7,966 bases of DNA from Phytohabitans sp036906915 (GTDB lineage Bacteria; Actinomycetota; Actinomycetes; Mycobacteriales; Micromonosporaceae): positions 1 through 7,966 of the forward strand of contig NZ_JBAKHX010000155.1 in NCBI RefSeq assembly GCF_036906915.1, read 5' to 3'. The notes under the pieces were generated by a model that was given only the letters and a program-made list of their open reading frames with translations, had not been told where the DNA came from and did no database searches. Of the stretch, positions 1 through 6,410 are shown piece by piece. The stretch's first letter is position 1, and every line of letters starts with the position of its first letter. Position numbers and translations under genes: made by a program.

Positions 1-1
1 A

Positions 2-378
2 CCCCGTCTGATCACGACCGTTGACCCCACACCTCGGGTGTCCGGCCTACGGGGGGAAGCTCAGTCCGGCTCCGTGGTGCTGGAGTCCTGGTGGTTCAAG
101 CCCAGGGACCTGCGTTTGGTCGAAGCCGGCCTTCGTCGGTGCATGCCGGCCAGTGTGGTTGAGGTCTGGTGCGAGGTGCCGCCTCACGTCGCGAAGTGCC
201 GGTATGCGGCCTGCCAACGCCACCACATCCATGATGACCAGCGCCAACTCGCCGATGCCTGCCCCGGTGGGAAGCAGAGGCAGAGCCTCTCGGCGTCGGC
301 CACGTTGTGCGCGTGGACACGCGCGGCTCGGTGAACTTCGCCGACGTAGCCGATCACATCGCGAAGGCCAGGATGTAG
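2..378 (+). pseudogene. C-terminal part of a frameshifted P-loop (AAA_33-like) kinase
   Basis: The reading frame is open from the window edge, so the start and the Walker A region lie outside. The first part reads VVLESWWFKPRDLRLVEAG, then VVEVWCEVPPHVAKCRYAAC and HIHDDQRQLADACP. This matches the middle of small AAA_33-type nucleotide-binding kinases: a hydrophobic strand with an acidic residue, an R-D-L helix, a VEVWC strand, then an arginine-rich lid. After about position 258-264, a run of C, the homology moves to the next frame: PRWEAEAEPLGVG, then VVRVDTRGSVNFADVADHIA, ending at a TAG. The move fits a one-base deletion. I infer a phosphotransferase ancestor; its substrate cannot be told. 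The first frame runs on to 334 as non-homologous sequence, so the gene is most likely dead unless the shift is a sequencing error. It converges with the VOC gene. Confidence 0.6.
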
Positions 379-469
379 GTCCGGATCGACAAGAGCACCA
401 CGTCAACGCTACTCAGCGGCAGATCAGGACATGCGACCTTGGCGCTGCGGGCTGGCAGGTGCGGCGACG

Positions 470-862
470 TCAGGTGGCGCCGAGGAGGTCCCACCGGTTA
501 CCAGAGATGTCGAGAAAGACCGCGACCCGGCCATAGCATTCGGTCCGCGGTTCCCGCACAAAGGTGACACCCGCCTGCGCCAAGCGCAGGTATGCGGCGT
601 CGAAGTCGTCAACGCGGAGGAAGAACCCGACCCGGCCGGCTACCTGGTTACCGACAGCGGCACGCTGGTGTTCTCCGTCTGCGCGGGCGAGCAGAATCCC
701 GGTCTGGGCGCCCGGCGGCCGGACGACGACCCACCGCTTGGGTCGCCCGTCATTGGTCAGCGAAGGAGAGTCCTCGACGAGGTCAAACCCGAGTACGCCG
801 GCGAAAGACGAAATCGCAGGGTCGTACTCTTCAACGATCAGGGCAACCAAGTCGATCTGCAC
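470..862 (-). CDS. VOC (glyoxalase/bleomycin-resistance fold) family protein
   Basis: A protein of about 130 residues, the usual size for a single-chain VOC protein with two beta-alpha-beta-beta-beta modules. Module one starts QIDLVALIVEEYDPAI and continues to GVLGFDLVEDSP (residues 2-33). A middle strand reads KRWVVVRPPGAQTGILLA (42-59). Module two is GRVGFFLRVDDFDAAYLRLA (76-95), then REPRTECYGRVAVFLDISGN and RWDLL. Such proteins are soluble and bind or convert small molecules, often using a metal. The last module ends in WDLL where many active members have a Glu, and Gln stands near the first usual ligand position, so metal chemistry is uncertain. I chose the GTG at 862 because homologous sequence begins there. 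The frame is open to a GTG at 931, but the extra residues look unrelated and no strong ribosome binding site separates the options. It lies divergent from the membrane-protein gene. Confidence 0.82.
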   Translation of the reverse strand: MQIDLVALIVEEYDPAISSFAGVLGFDLVEDSPSLTNDGRPKRWVVVRPPGAQTGILLARADGEHQRAAVGNQVAGRVGFFLRVDDFDAAYLRLAQAGVTFVREPRTECYGRVAVFLDISGNRWDLLGAT

Positions 863-1056
863 CACGGCGGCGTACTCAGGGTAGTCCTGCCCAGCGCCCA
901 CGCACCGCGACAGCTGACGTGTGCGCCGCACTGATCGGTCAACTCGCCACGACGGCGCCCGTCCCCTCCCGTCGGCGTCACCACGCAGAGCTTTGCCTAT
1001 GGCCGGTTGTTTGCGGTGAAGGGGCGGGTCAACCGCGGGCGCCGCGCCCAGCGTCG

Positions 1057-1833
1057 GTGACCGTCGCTTTCTGGCTCCAACTCGCGGCCGTCCTGGCGCT
1101 GCTGCTCATGGTGGGGCTGGTGGTTGCCTACGCGGTGTACTTCGACGGGCAGATCTCCCGCGCCGTCGAGCTGGTTCCCGAGGCCGACCCGGAGGAGGTG
1201 AGCGGCGAGCGGGTCGGCAACATCGTCACCTCGGTGGTCATGGGCGTCATGATCCTCGCTGTGGGGGTGTGGCTCGCGGCGACCGCGGTGCCGGTGCTGC
1301 GGGGCAGCAACGTCGCGCGCATCCTGGTCTTTGTCGCGGCGGGCGCCCACCTGCTGCTGTGTGCCGCGCCCTGCCTCGGCGGTGCGGCGCTCGCCCCGAT
1401 CTTCCTGGCCGGTGCCCCTGAGGAACCCTCAGAGGGTCCGTATGTTGGCCAGGAGCCCTGGGAGGAGTCGCGGTTCATCGAGACGCTCTATTCGCAGACG
1501 TTGCCGTTCGAGGACGGGTTCTTCCTTGGTATGACTGTCGGCTTCGGCATCGAGGTGTTGCTTGTCATCGCGGTCGTCGTGCTCCTGGCTGTGCCGCCGG
1601 CAAGCCGTTACTTCGTCCCGCGCCGGCCCCCGCCGGCCTGGCCCGGTGCCTACGCCATGCCGGCGGGGGCCGCGTGGCCGATGAGGCCGTCATGGCCCGG
1701 GGCGTCCGCTGTGCCGCACCCCGGACTGCCGTACGTGATCTGCCCGGACCCATCCATCCACGAAACGCCCCCGCCCGGCGACACCCCCGGCACCAGACAG
1801 GAGCAGCCGCCCGGGCCCGACAATGGGCCCTGA
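1057..1833 (+). CDS. Four-helix membrane protein with proline-rich cytoplasmic tail, unknown function
   Basis: A protein of 258 residues with four clear hydrophobic segments: roughly residues 3-29 (VAFWLQLAAVLALLLMVGL and on), 55-82, 86-118 and 155-180. The loop after helix 1 is acidic (VPEADPEEVSGER). The loop between helices 3 and 4 is long and acidic (EEPSEGPYVGQEPWEESRF), with two Cys (102, 106) at the end of helix 3. The tail from about 186 is rich in Pro, Ala and Trp (RRPPPAWPGAYAMP), a layout seen in many actinomycete membrane proteins of unknown role. No catalytic motif is visible. The start is uncertain: the frame is open far upstream, but the GTG at 1057 is the last start before the first helix, and its nearest purine-rich stretch (GAAGGGGCGG) lies about 30 bases upstream. 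The true start may have been a lost codon slightly upstream. Confidence 0.75.
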   Translation: MTVAFWLQLAAVLALLLMVGLVVAYAVYFDGQISRAVELVPEADPEEVSGERVGNIVTSVVMGVMILAVGVWLAATAVPVLRGSNVARILVFVAAGAHLLLCAAPCLGGAALAPIFLAGAPEEPSEGPYVGQEPWEESRFIETLYSQTLPFEDGFFLGMTVGFGIEVLLVIAVVVLLAVPPASRYFVPRRPPPAWPGAYAMPAGAAWPMRPSWPGASAVPHPGLPYVICPDPSIHETPPPGDTPGTRQEQPPGPDNGP

Positions 1834-1861
1834 GCATGTTCAGAACTGGCGGGCCCTCGGC

Positions 1862-1877
1862 CAGCCCTAAAGGGCTG
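1862..1877 (+). terminator. Short inverted repeat after the membrane-protein gene, possible terminator
   Basis: CAGCCCT and AGGGCTG form a perfect seven-base stem with a two-base loop (AA), about 30 bases after the membrane-protein stop codon. There is no T-run after it, so a factor-independent terminator is only possible. Just upstream, GGGCCC occurs twice flanking GACAAT and overlapping the stop codon, which could form a second stem. Confidence 0.3.
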
Positions 1878-1950
1878 TCCACCGATGACAGAAACTGGAT
1901 TAGCCAACCTTCGACCCGGCTGGGGTCCACAACGGTCCAGGACGACCACG

Positions 1951-2532
1951 GTGACCACGACCCGCGCCAGCCGACAGCGCGCGGAGGTCCTACAGGCCGG
2001 CCGCGCCGCCGCCGCCGAACGGCGATGCGCCGATAGCCAACGCTGCCGCGACCGCGTCACGGTGGTCATCGACGACATGCGCTGCCGACGGACTCCGCTC
2101 TGCGATGCCGATACCACCCGACGGGCCGGTGTCAACGCCCAATACCTGCAGCGCCACCGCGACCTCAAACTCCACGCCGAACAGATCGCGCCGTCCTCGC
2201 CGACGACACCGCACGGCAGGACACCATCGCCCAGTCAGCTGCCGAATTGGCGTTGCGCACCGAGAACGCCATGCTCATCGAGCAGAACCATCAGCTGCGG
2301 CAGGACCTCAACGCCGCCCACACCGAACTTCGGAAGCTGCGGGTCCACGAACTCGCCAGCGCCGCCACCGGCATTCTGAGTGGCCGGCTACCTCCCGACG
2401 AGGTGGTCGTCGACCTGCAACGGCAGGTCGACACTTCGAGTAGCGCTGCACAGCGCCGAGGCCGACCTCAGCGCGGCGCAGAACCTAAACCAGCGACTGC
2501 TCGTCGAGAACACCAAACTCATCAGCCGGTGA
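1951..2532 (+). pseudogene. DUF6262-type transposon accessory protein (TnpC-like), broken by two frameshifts
   Basis: Three pieces in two frames join into one protein of about 193 residues. Piece one starts at a GTG with an AGGA stretch about eight bases upstream: TTTRASRQRAEVLQAGRAAA, then RVTVVIDDMRCRRTPLCDAD, RRAGVNAQYLQRHRDLKLHA. After a one-base loss near 2186-2190 it continues ADDTARQDTIAQSAAELALR, ENAMLIEQNHQLRQDLNAAH, LASAATGILSGRLPPDEVVV. A second indel near 2430-2437 restores the first frame: RVALHSAEADLSAAQNLNQR, then LLVENTKLISR and TGA. The N-terminal helix-turn-helix-like part (RRAGVNAQYLQRH) followed by a coiled-coil region is the DUF6262 layout, a family that lies next to tyrosine recombinases in Tn554-like elements. 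Several Cys stand where Arg would be expected (CGC to TGC), which suggests decay. The recombinase genes normally found upstream are absent here. Confidence 0.7.
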
Positions 2533-2821
2533 GGCTGAACGCGTCCCGAGCCCGGATCGGTCCACTCTTCAGCGACCTTTGCCGCGCCCGACGCACAATG
2601 GACGTCCTTCGCCGAGGCTCGCGACTACGGGCCGCGAACACGGCGTCACGGCGCCCGAACGCGGCCGGCAGCCCTCAAGGCCATTATCGGTACGTCCGTA
2701 ACGGCTGGTTCCCGTTAGCTAATATTGTTCGAGCCCGCGTGCCGGCGACCGCCTGAACACGTTGGCAGGCGAGGCAGCAGTGATCCTAGACTCGGGAAGG
2801 CCGGAAGGGGTTGTGCTCCAA
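2533..2821. other. Intergenic stretch between the DUF6262 remnant and the low-GC gene
   Basis: I see no convincing gene here on either strand. A weak plus-strand reading (FAEARDYGPR) is too short to call. The stretch becomes AT-richer towards its right end, around 2690-2730, and probably holds the right end of the old element and the promoter of the next gene. TAATAT at 2720-2725 could be a -10 element, but no good -35 stands 17 bases upstream. Confidence 0.4.
2720..2725 (+). promoter_or_regulatory. Possible -10 element (TAATAT) before the low-GC gene
   Basis: TAATAT lies about 97 bases before the proposed start at 2822, in a local AT-rich patch. A standard -35 is not visible at the expected distance, so this is a guess based on composition. 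Confidence 0.2.
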
Positions 2822-3913
2822 ATGGTATTTGGCTTCAAGCGGACGCCGGCGCAGAACCCATCGGTGGCAAGGTTTACTCGGTCGTTTTTCAGAACAAAAC
2901 CCGAACGCCATGTGTCGCTCTCCGAGGTCGCCAGAGACTACGCGATGCATCTTTATGAATGGCATAGTAATCCGCTCGGGCTGAGAACTTCACCGTTCAG
3001 TACCGCCGGATGTAGGTTTAACATCGGCTTCATGGGAGAGCCCGGGGACCGATCGGACCTTACGAAAAGAGGCGTTCTGGTCTCCGATACCCTACTACTG
3101 TCTGATGTCAATGGGAGGACTGTTCGCCATGCAGGCACGTACAACAGATTTGCGGATCCGACGTCCGACATCTCGGAGGAACCATCGCGACATTGGACGG
3201 ATGTCTATATAGGTTGTGACGACCTTGCGGACCTAGGGCAATGGATTCTCGACTGCCGCGACCTGTTAAGACAGGGTCTTCTCGCCTACCTGCCAGCCTA
3301 CCTCACAAGCGATTACCGAGCGCGCGGATCATTCTGGACCACGGAGTGGCAAGAGCCAATCAGAGAGTCTGAGATCGTAACCTATCTTGTCCGCGACCGC
3401 ATAGCCACTGTCCTCGGCGCAGAGGACCCGATCGTGAGTCAACTCGTTCACCCGATTCTTCGGATCGAACTTCCATACGTTGACGGCGTCAACATGAGAG
3501 ACTTCAGCCGTATAACGGTGGATGAACTGAACTCCTATCAAGCCTTCCGAGACTTCCTGCGCGGGCGCTTTCTTGATCTCGACACGGCCGTGTGCAGTGA
3601 GCAAATGGACCGAGATCTCGTAAAAATAGGCTTGGAGATCGCCGACGGTATCCGCGAAATCCGGTCCGGCCTTACTGAAATCAAGAAGCGGCGGTCTGTG
3701 GCCATGACTGGCGCGACCACAGGCACCGTTGCCGCTGTTCTCGCGGCAGTATACGGTCCGGCGCTGGTCGACGCTGCGTCCGTCCTCGGAGCCGGGGGCG
3801 GTTTGTGGAAGGTCATCGAATCCCTAGCCGAGTCACGCGTAAAGCGGTCGCAGGTAGCCGACGGACCGTGGTACTACGTGTGGACGTTAGAGCGACGCAG
3901 CTCCCGAATCTAA
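2822..3913 (+). CDS. Unrecognised low-GC cargo protein with hydrophobic C-terminal segment
   Basis: A protein of 363 residues that I do not recognise. Sampled 60-base lines inside it are 48-50% GC, against about 72% in a sampled line of the IS110 gene, so it was probably acquired recently. The N-terminal two thirds look like a soluble alpha/beta domain, with stretches such as YEWHSNPLGL (45-54), STAGCRFNIGFMGEPGDRSD and VLVSDTLLLSDVNG, then GQWILDCRDLLRQGLLAYLP. ELPYVDGVNMRDFSRI and YQAFRDFLRGRFLDLD lead into a charged helical stretch (about 258-292, IADGIREIRSGLTEIKKRRS). A hydrophobic, Gly/Ala-rich segment follows at about 293-333 (TVAAVLAAVYGPALVDAASV), able to form one or two membrane helices, then a short tail WYYVWTLERR. 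The ATG at 2822 follows GGAAGGGG; GTG and TTG codons further up are alternatives. It stands alone between two broken recombinase-element genes, which suggests cargo such as a defence or toxin gene. That is inference only. Confidence 0.8.
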   Translation: MVFGFKRTPAQNPSVARFTRSFFRTKPERHVSLSEVARDYAMHLYEWHSNPLGLRTSPFSTAGCRFNIGFMGEPGDRSDLTKRGVLVSDTLLLSDVNGRTVRHAGTYNRFADPTSDISEEPSRHWTDVYIGCDDLADLGQWILDCRDLLRQGLLAYLPAYLTSDYRARGSFWTTEWQEPIRESEIVTYLVRDRIATVLGAEDPIVSQLVHPILRIELPYVDGVNMRDFSRITVDELNSYQAFRDFLRGRFLDLDTAVCSEQMDRDLVKIGLEIADGIREIRSGLTEIKKRRSVAMTGATTGTVAAVLAAVYGPALVDAASVLGAGGGLWKVIESLAESRVKRSQVADGPWYYVWTLERRSSRI

Positions 3914-4194
3914 GATCAGCCGACTCGGCATCGGCGCACGCATCGCTCGGAAGGGGAATTGAAACCTCCCAGCGGCTGGGCCGCCGTTTTGCTGTTCGGC
4001 CAGCCGCTGCCCCGGATCCGCACGCTCACTGTCGACGACATTGTTGTCCTCGGCGACGACCTGACGATCCGGCTTGGCGATCCACCGAGTCCCGTTCCCA
4101 GCCGTTTAATGCACTCCTGCTCGGCATCGGGCAGCTAGCCGGGTACGGTCCCAGTGCCATGCCGGCGACACGTACAACATCACAATGTCCATAG
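3914..4194 (+). pseudogene. Degenerate C-terminal fragment of a tyrosine recombinase (integrase)
   Basis: Starting in the same frame as the preceding gene, the sequence reads GWAAVLLFGQPLPRIRTLTV, then DDIVVLGDDLTIRLGDPPSP and VPSRL, ending at a TAG (4136-4138). This resembles the stretch of actinomycete XerC-like integrases in which a helix with LLFGQPL is followed by an I-x-x-L strand and a beta-hairpin ending in LGDPP-P-P. Beyond about 4103 the likeness continues in the next frame as FNALLLGIGQLAG, so there is also a one-base indel. The catalytic Arg/His/Tyr blocks of the recombinase are not present. Nothing recognisable follows up to the IS110 transposase, which may have interrupted or deleted the rest. 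The identification rests on remembered family patterns and the fragment is short. Confidence 0.5.
3970..4009 (+). terminator. Strong GC-rich hairpin after the low-GC gene
   Basis: CAGCGGCTGG (3970-3979) and CCAGCCGCTG (4000-4009) are perfect inverted copies. Three further pairs inside (CCG/CGG, after a one-base bulge) leave a 13-base loop. It lies about 57 bases after the stop of the low-GC gene. No long T-run follows, and the sequence is also inside the integrase remnant, so it may be coding coincidence. Confidence 0.3.
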
Positions 4195-4234
4195 TGGTTG
4201 GGCGATTGGGTGTGCCGGCTGTCGGGCTAGATGT

Positions 4235-5263
4235 TTAGAGGGCGTCGCCGCCGCTGCAGTAATCGTTCGGGAAGAATGGCTTAGCGAGGATGTGCCTCGC
4301 GCAGGGATGCGGGCGCGGATCCGCAGGAGCGCGCTCCCGCACGGTGGTGTAGTAGCTGTAGCCGGGTGCGCTGGCGCGGGCGGAGGTCTTGGCCGCCTCG
4401 AACAGCAGCCACCGCAGCACCTCAGGGCCTTGCCGGGACAGCAGGCCGGGACTGCGTTTGTTGTCCGAGGAGTGCACGGTGACATCCAGGCCGACGAACC
4501 GGACCGCTTTGCGGGAGGAGCTGAACCGGCCGGCGCCGCCGAGCCAGGCGCACAAGGCCAGGCAGGTCATGCCTGCGACACCGTAGATTTCGTGCATGAG
4601 TACGCGGGCGCCGTGCACGTGTCGGGCGGTGGCCAGCAGCCGTTGACGGAGCCGGTCGAGATGGTCGGCCAGGACGTCCATGATGGCTAGGGCGGTGTTG
4701 GCTTGCAGCCTGCCCACCGGCGACAGCTGGTCCTCCACAATGGATGCCAGGTGTTGGCGGTCGCCGCGGATCACCCCGGCCTGTCCGGGCGCGGTGGCGC
4801 CTTGGTGGAAACAGACCGCGTGGACGCGCTGTGCCCACCCGGAGTGCTGGGTGCGCAGGTCGTGGTAGAGCTCCAGCAGGGCCCGCCATTCCAGCACCGG
4901 TGACGGCGGAATGTAGCAGCCGGGTAGCCGGCCGTCGGCAAGCGGTTGGCGTAGATGGTGGGCATCGGCCCGGTCGGTCTTGGCCCGCCGCTTACGCCCA
5001 CGCAGCGCGGCGGTGTCGGCTGGTTCGGCCAGGTGTGGGACCACGCCGGCGGCGCGCATCTGCTCGGCGACGTATCGCCAGCCGGTGCAGCCTTCCATCG
5101 CGAAGTGCACGTCGTCGACGCCGTCGAACCGGGTCAGCCAGTTCGCAAGGTGTTCCCGGTCGGCCGGGACGATCCGACCCCGTTCCCACCGACCGGTGTC
5201 CGGTTCGACGTAGTCGAACGTCAACTGCTTCCGGTGGATATCCACCCCGCCTACGATCCTCAT
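4235..5263 (-). CDS. IS110-family transposase (DEDD recombinase)
   Basis: A protein of 342 residues, within the usual IS110 range. It starts MRIVGGVDIHRKQLTFDYV, and the DEDD catalytic set is visible as D8 (GVDIH), E57 (FAMEGCTGWRYV), D97 and D100 (KTDRADAHHL). The C-terminal Tnp_20-like domain is seen in IYGVAGMTCLALCAWLG and RFSSSRKAVRFVGLDVTVHS, followed by LLSRQGPEVLRW. S276 of this last motif is the candidate nucleophilic serine. Known family members act as dimers or tetramers guided by a bridge RNA to recombine element and target DNA. The ATG at 5263 is chosen over an upstream TTG because GAGGAGG stands five bases before it. The last thirty or so residues (RERAPADPRP, ARHILAKPFFPN) look less like the family than the rest. 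No internal stop or frameshift is seen, so the element may be active. Confidence 0.9.
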   Translation of the reverse strand: MRIVGGVDIHRKQLTFDYVEPDTGRWERGRIVPADREHLANWLTRFDGVDDVHFAMEGCTGWRYVAEQMRAAGVVPHLAEPADTAALRGRKRRAKTDRADAHHLRQPLADGRLPGCYIPPSPVLEWRALLELYHDLRTQHSGWAQRVHAVCFHQGATAPGQAGVIRGDRQHLASIVEDQLSPVGRLQANTALAIMDVLADHLDRLRQRLLATARHVHGARVLMHEIYGVAGMTCLALCAWLGGAGRFSSSRKAVRFVGLDVTVHSSDNKRSPGLLSRQGPEVLRWLLFEAAKTSARASAPGYSYYTTVRERAPADPRPHPCARHILAKPFFPNDYCSGGDAL

Positions 5264-5461
5264 CAGGGCCTCCTCGAGCTCCGACACGACAGATGTCCCA
5301 ACGCAGCAATGCGTTTGAGCCGAGGAGGCCCCCAAAGCCCACGGCCGTCAATACCCCGACCGGTGTACACCCTCCGGGTCAGCTCACCGACCCCGCGACA
5401 CCGAACGAAGCCGATGCATGTCATCTCATCTGCCGAATTAAGGACAGTGGATCTTGGTAGG
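5264..5461 (-). other. Non-coding region upstream of the IS110 transposase, candidate bridge RNA locus
   Basis: No gene is seen here. Besides the nested stem near the transposase start it holds a perfect ten-base palindrome GGTGTACACC (5362-5371) and a GGGTC/GACCC stem with an eight-base loop (about 5376-5393). In IS110-group elements the bridge RNA is encoded in the non-coding end upstream of the transposase, so this is the place to expect it. The outer part, beyond about 5400, may already be flanking DNA. Confidence 0.4.
5266..5331 (-). promoter_or_regulatory. Inverted repeat enclosing two hairpins that sequesters the transposase ribosome binding site
   Basis: GGGCCTCCTCG (5266-5276) and CGAGGAGGCCC (5321-5331) are perfect inverted copies. 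The stem continues after a one-base bulge with GCTC (5278-5281) against GAGC (5317-5320), giving 15 pairs. Inside are a hairpin AACGCA/TGCGTT with a four-base loop (5300-5315) and a small GACA/TGTC stem (5288-5297). The GAGGAGG ribosome binding site of the transposase (5269-5275) lies in the outer stem, so a transcript that begins upstream of 5331 would hide it. It may limit translation from read-through transcripts or be part of a bridge RNA. The pairing is seen directly; the role is inferred. Confidence 0.6.
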
Positions 5462-6226
5462 TCAGGCGCTTCGGATGGTCTGAGCCTCGGCGATGACGTA
5501 GCTCAGTTGATCACTGCTGAGCTGTCTCGCCCGCCAGGCCAACGCAGCGATCTCCGCGTGCTCCGGGTGGACTCTCGCACCCTCCACGACTGGCCCGACT
5601 CCGGTCAGTGCGACCACGTCTCCGGGCCGGTAGCCAAGGAGATAGGCGAACGCCGTCACATACTGCGGGGTGATCACGACCCTGCCAGTGCCCAATTGCG
5701 CAATGGTGGAGTCGGAGACGTACGGACCGTCGCCGACCGCGTTGAGAAGCCACGCGATGTACGGACGCGGACGGATATTGCGGTTGCGGAGCAGGCGCAC
5801 CAACAGTGCTCCTGGGGTGTCTAGGAGGTCGTCGGCCGGCGCGGACTCGGTACGCGGCTGTACTGGTAGCGATCTGACCAACGCCTCCAGCTGGCTGCGC
5901 TGCTTCGCGTTCATGCTGAGCGCGGCGCGAAGGATCGAGCCCACATCCCGCGGCGATGTCGGCCACGCTGAGGCAAGCTCGTCCGGCACTGGCAGTCCAG
6001 CGATGACAAACAGGTCGGCGGTACGGATATCGAGTGCCGGTGCCAACTTCCCGACGAGATCCGGACTCGGCGACGCACCGCCAGTCATGACTGCGGCGAG
6101 TTCCGCGCTGGATACGCCAGCCTTCCGAGCCAGGTTGGCCCGCATGTGCTCGATCGACGTGGCGAAGGTCCGCCGACGGTGCGACAGCAGTCGCCACAGC
6201 CGCACGCCGAAGGGTGAATATCCCAC
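5462..6226 (-). CDS. XRE-like helix-turn-helix DNA-binding protein
   Basis: A protein of 254 residues starting at a GTG (MGYSPFGVRLWRLLSHRR). The first helix-turn-helix is at about residues 31-76: NLARKAGVSSAELAAVMTGG, then DLVGKLAPALDIRTADLFVI. This resembles an actinomycete family of regulators with an N-terminal XRE-like domain followed by AGLPVPDEL. A second helix-turn-helix-like unit is at about 156-210: SDSTIAQLGTGRVVITPQYV, then TAFAYLLGYRPGDVVALTGV. The last 40 residues form a helix (ARQLSSDQLSYVIAEAQ). The role is presumably transcriptional regulation in the cytoplasm; the target is unknown. The start matches the usual N-terminus of the family, though the ribosome binding site is weak. 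It lies downstream of two more minus-strand genes but 184 bases away, so it probably has its own promoter. Confidence 0.8.
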   Translation of the reverse strand: MGYSPFGVRLWRLLSHRRRTFATSIEHMRANLARKAGVSSAELAAVMTGGASPSPDLVGKLAPALDIRTADLFVIAGLPVPDELASAWPTSPRDVGSILRAALSMNAKQRSQLEALVRSLPVQPRTESAPADDLLDTPGALLVRLLRNRNIRPRPYIAWLLNAVGDGPYVSDSTIAQLGTGRVVITPQYVTAFAYLLGYRPGDVVALTGVGPVVEGARVHPEHAEIAALAWRARQLSSDQLSYVIAEAQTIRSA

Positions 6227-6346
6227 GACGTACGACCGTACCGCTCGATCGTCCCGCCTTCCGACCCCTACAGGCCAACGGTCTGAACCCGGGCATTCGG
6301 CTGTCCGGACCGCTTGATCTCATGCACGCTCATGCCGCTGGTCGAT

Positions 6347-6358
6347 CGTTACCTAACG
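6347..6358. promoter_or_regulatory. Small palindrome upstream of the XRE-like gene, possible operator
   Basis: CGTTACCTAACG has arms CGTTA and TAACG around CC. It lies 121-132 bases before the regulator start, between that gene and the end of the next. Short palindromes can be operators for such proteins, but a single 12-base site is weak evidence. Confidence 0.25.
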
Positions 6359-6410
6359 TGATGGAGATCTGAAGGCCCGACGCTCGGTCATACCGATGGG
6401 CGGTAGCCCG

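Larger units (their letters stand above)
4200..5400 (-). mobile_element. IS110-family insertion sequence (ends approximate)
   Basis: An IS110-family transposase fills 4235-5263 on the minus strand. Elements of this family usually lack terminal inverted repeats and do not make target duplications, so the ends cannot be fixed by inspection. Family members are roughly 1.2-1.5 kb with a non-coding region of one to three hundred bases on one side. Here the longer non-coding side is upstream of the transposase (5264 to about 5400-5460), which is the IS110-group arrangement rather than the IS1111-group one. On the left the element seems to abut or cut the integrase remnant. The limits given are estimates. 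Confidence 0.55.

Noticed and set aside
93..103. GGTTCAAGCCC, resembling the T-arm of a tRNA
   Set aside because: No acceptor, D or anticodon stems can be placed around it, and it lies inside kinase-like codons.
47..406. Minus-strand open frame of 119 codons opposite the left-edge kinase
   Set aside because: The plus strand gives a recognisable kinase-like protein; the minus-strand reading has no family likeness and fits a high-GC shadow.
431..934. Long plus-strand open frame opposite the VOC gene
   Set aside because: The minus strand reads a clear VOC protein over the same stretch, and the plus-strand protein has no recognisable pattern.
592..1056. Upstream extension of the membrane protein to 592
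   Set aside because: It would overlap the VOC gene on the opposite strand, is Arg-rich and unstructured, and adds nothing like a membrane-protein N-terminus.
4744..5460. Plus-strand open frames opposite the IS110 transposase (also 4154-4690 and 4955-5824)
   Set aside because: These are shadows of the transposase and regulator genes, which carry clear motifs on the minus strand.
6340..6400. Possible short plus-strand gene or RNA between the regulator and the CHRC gene
   Set aside because: Only a small palindrome and no reading frame or stable larger fold could be seen.
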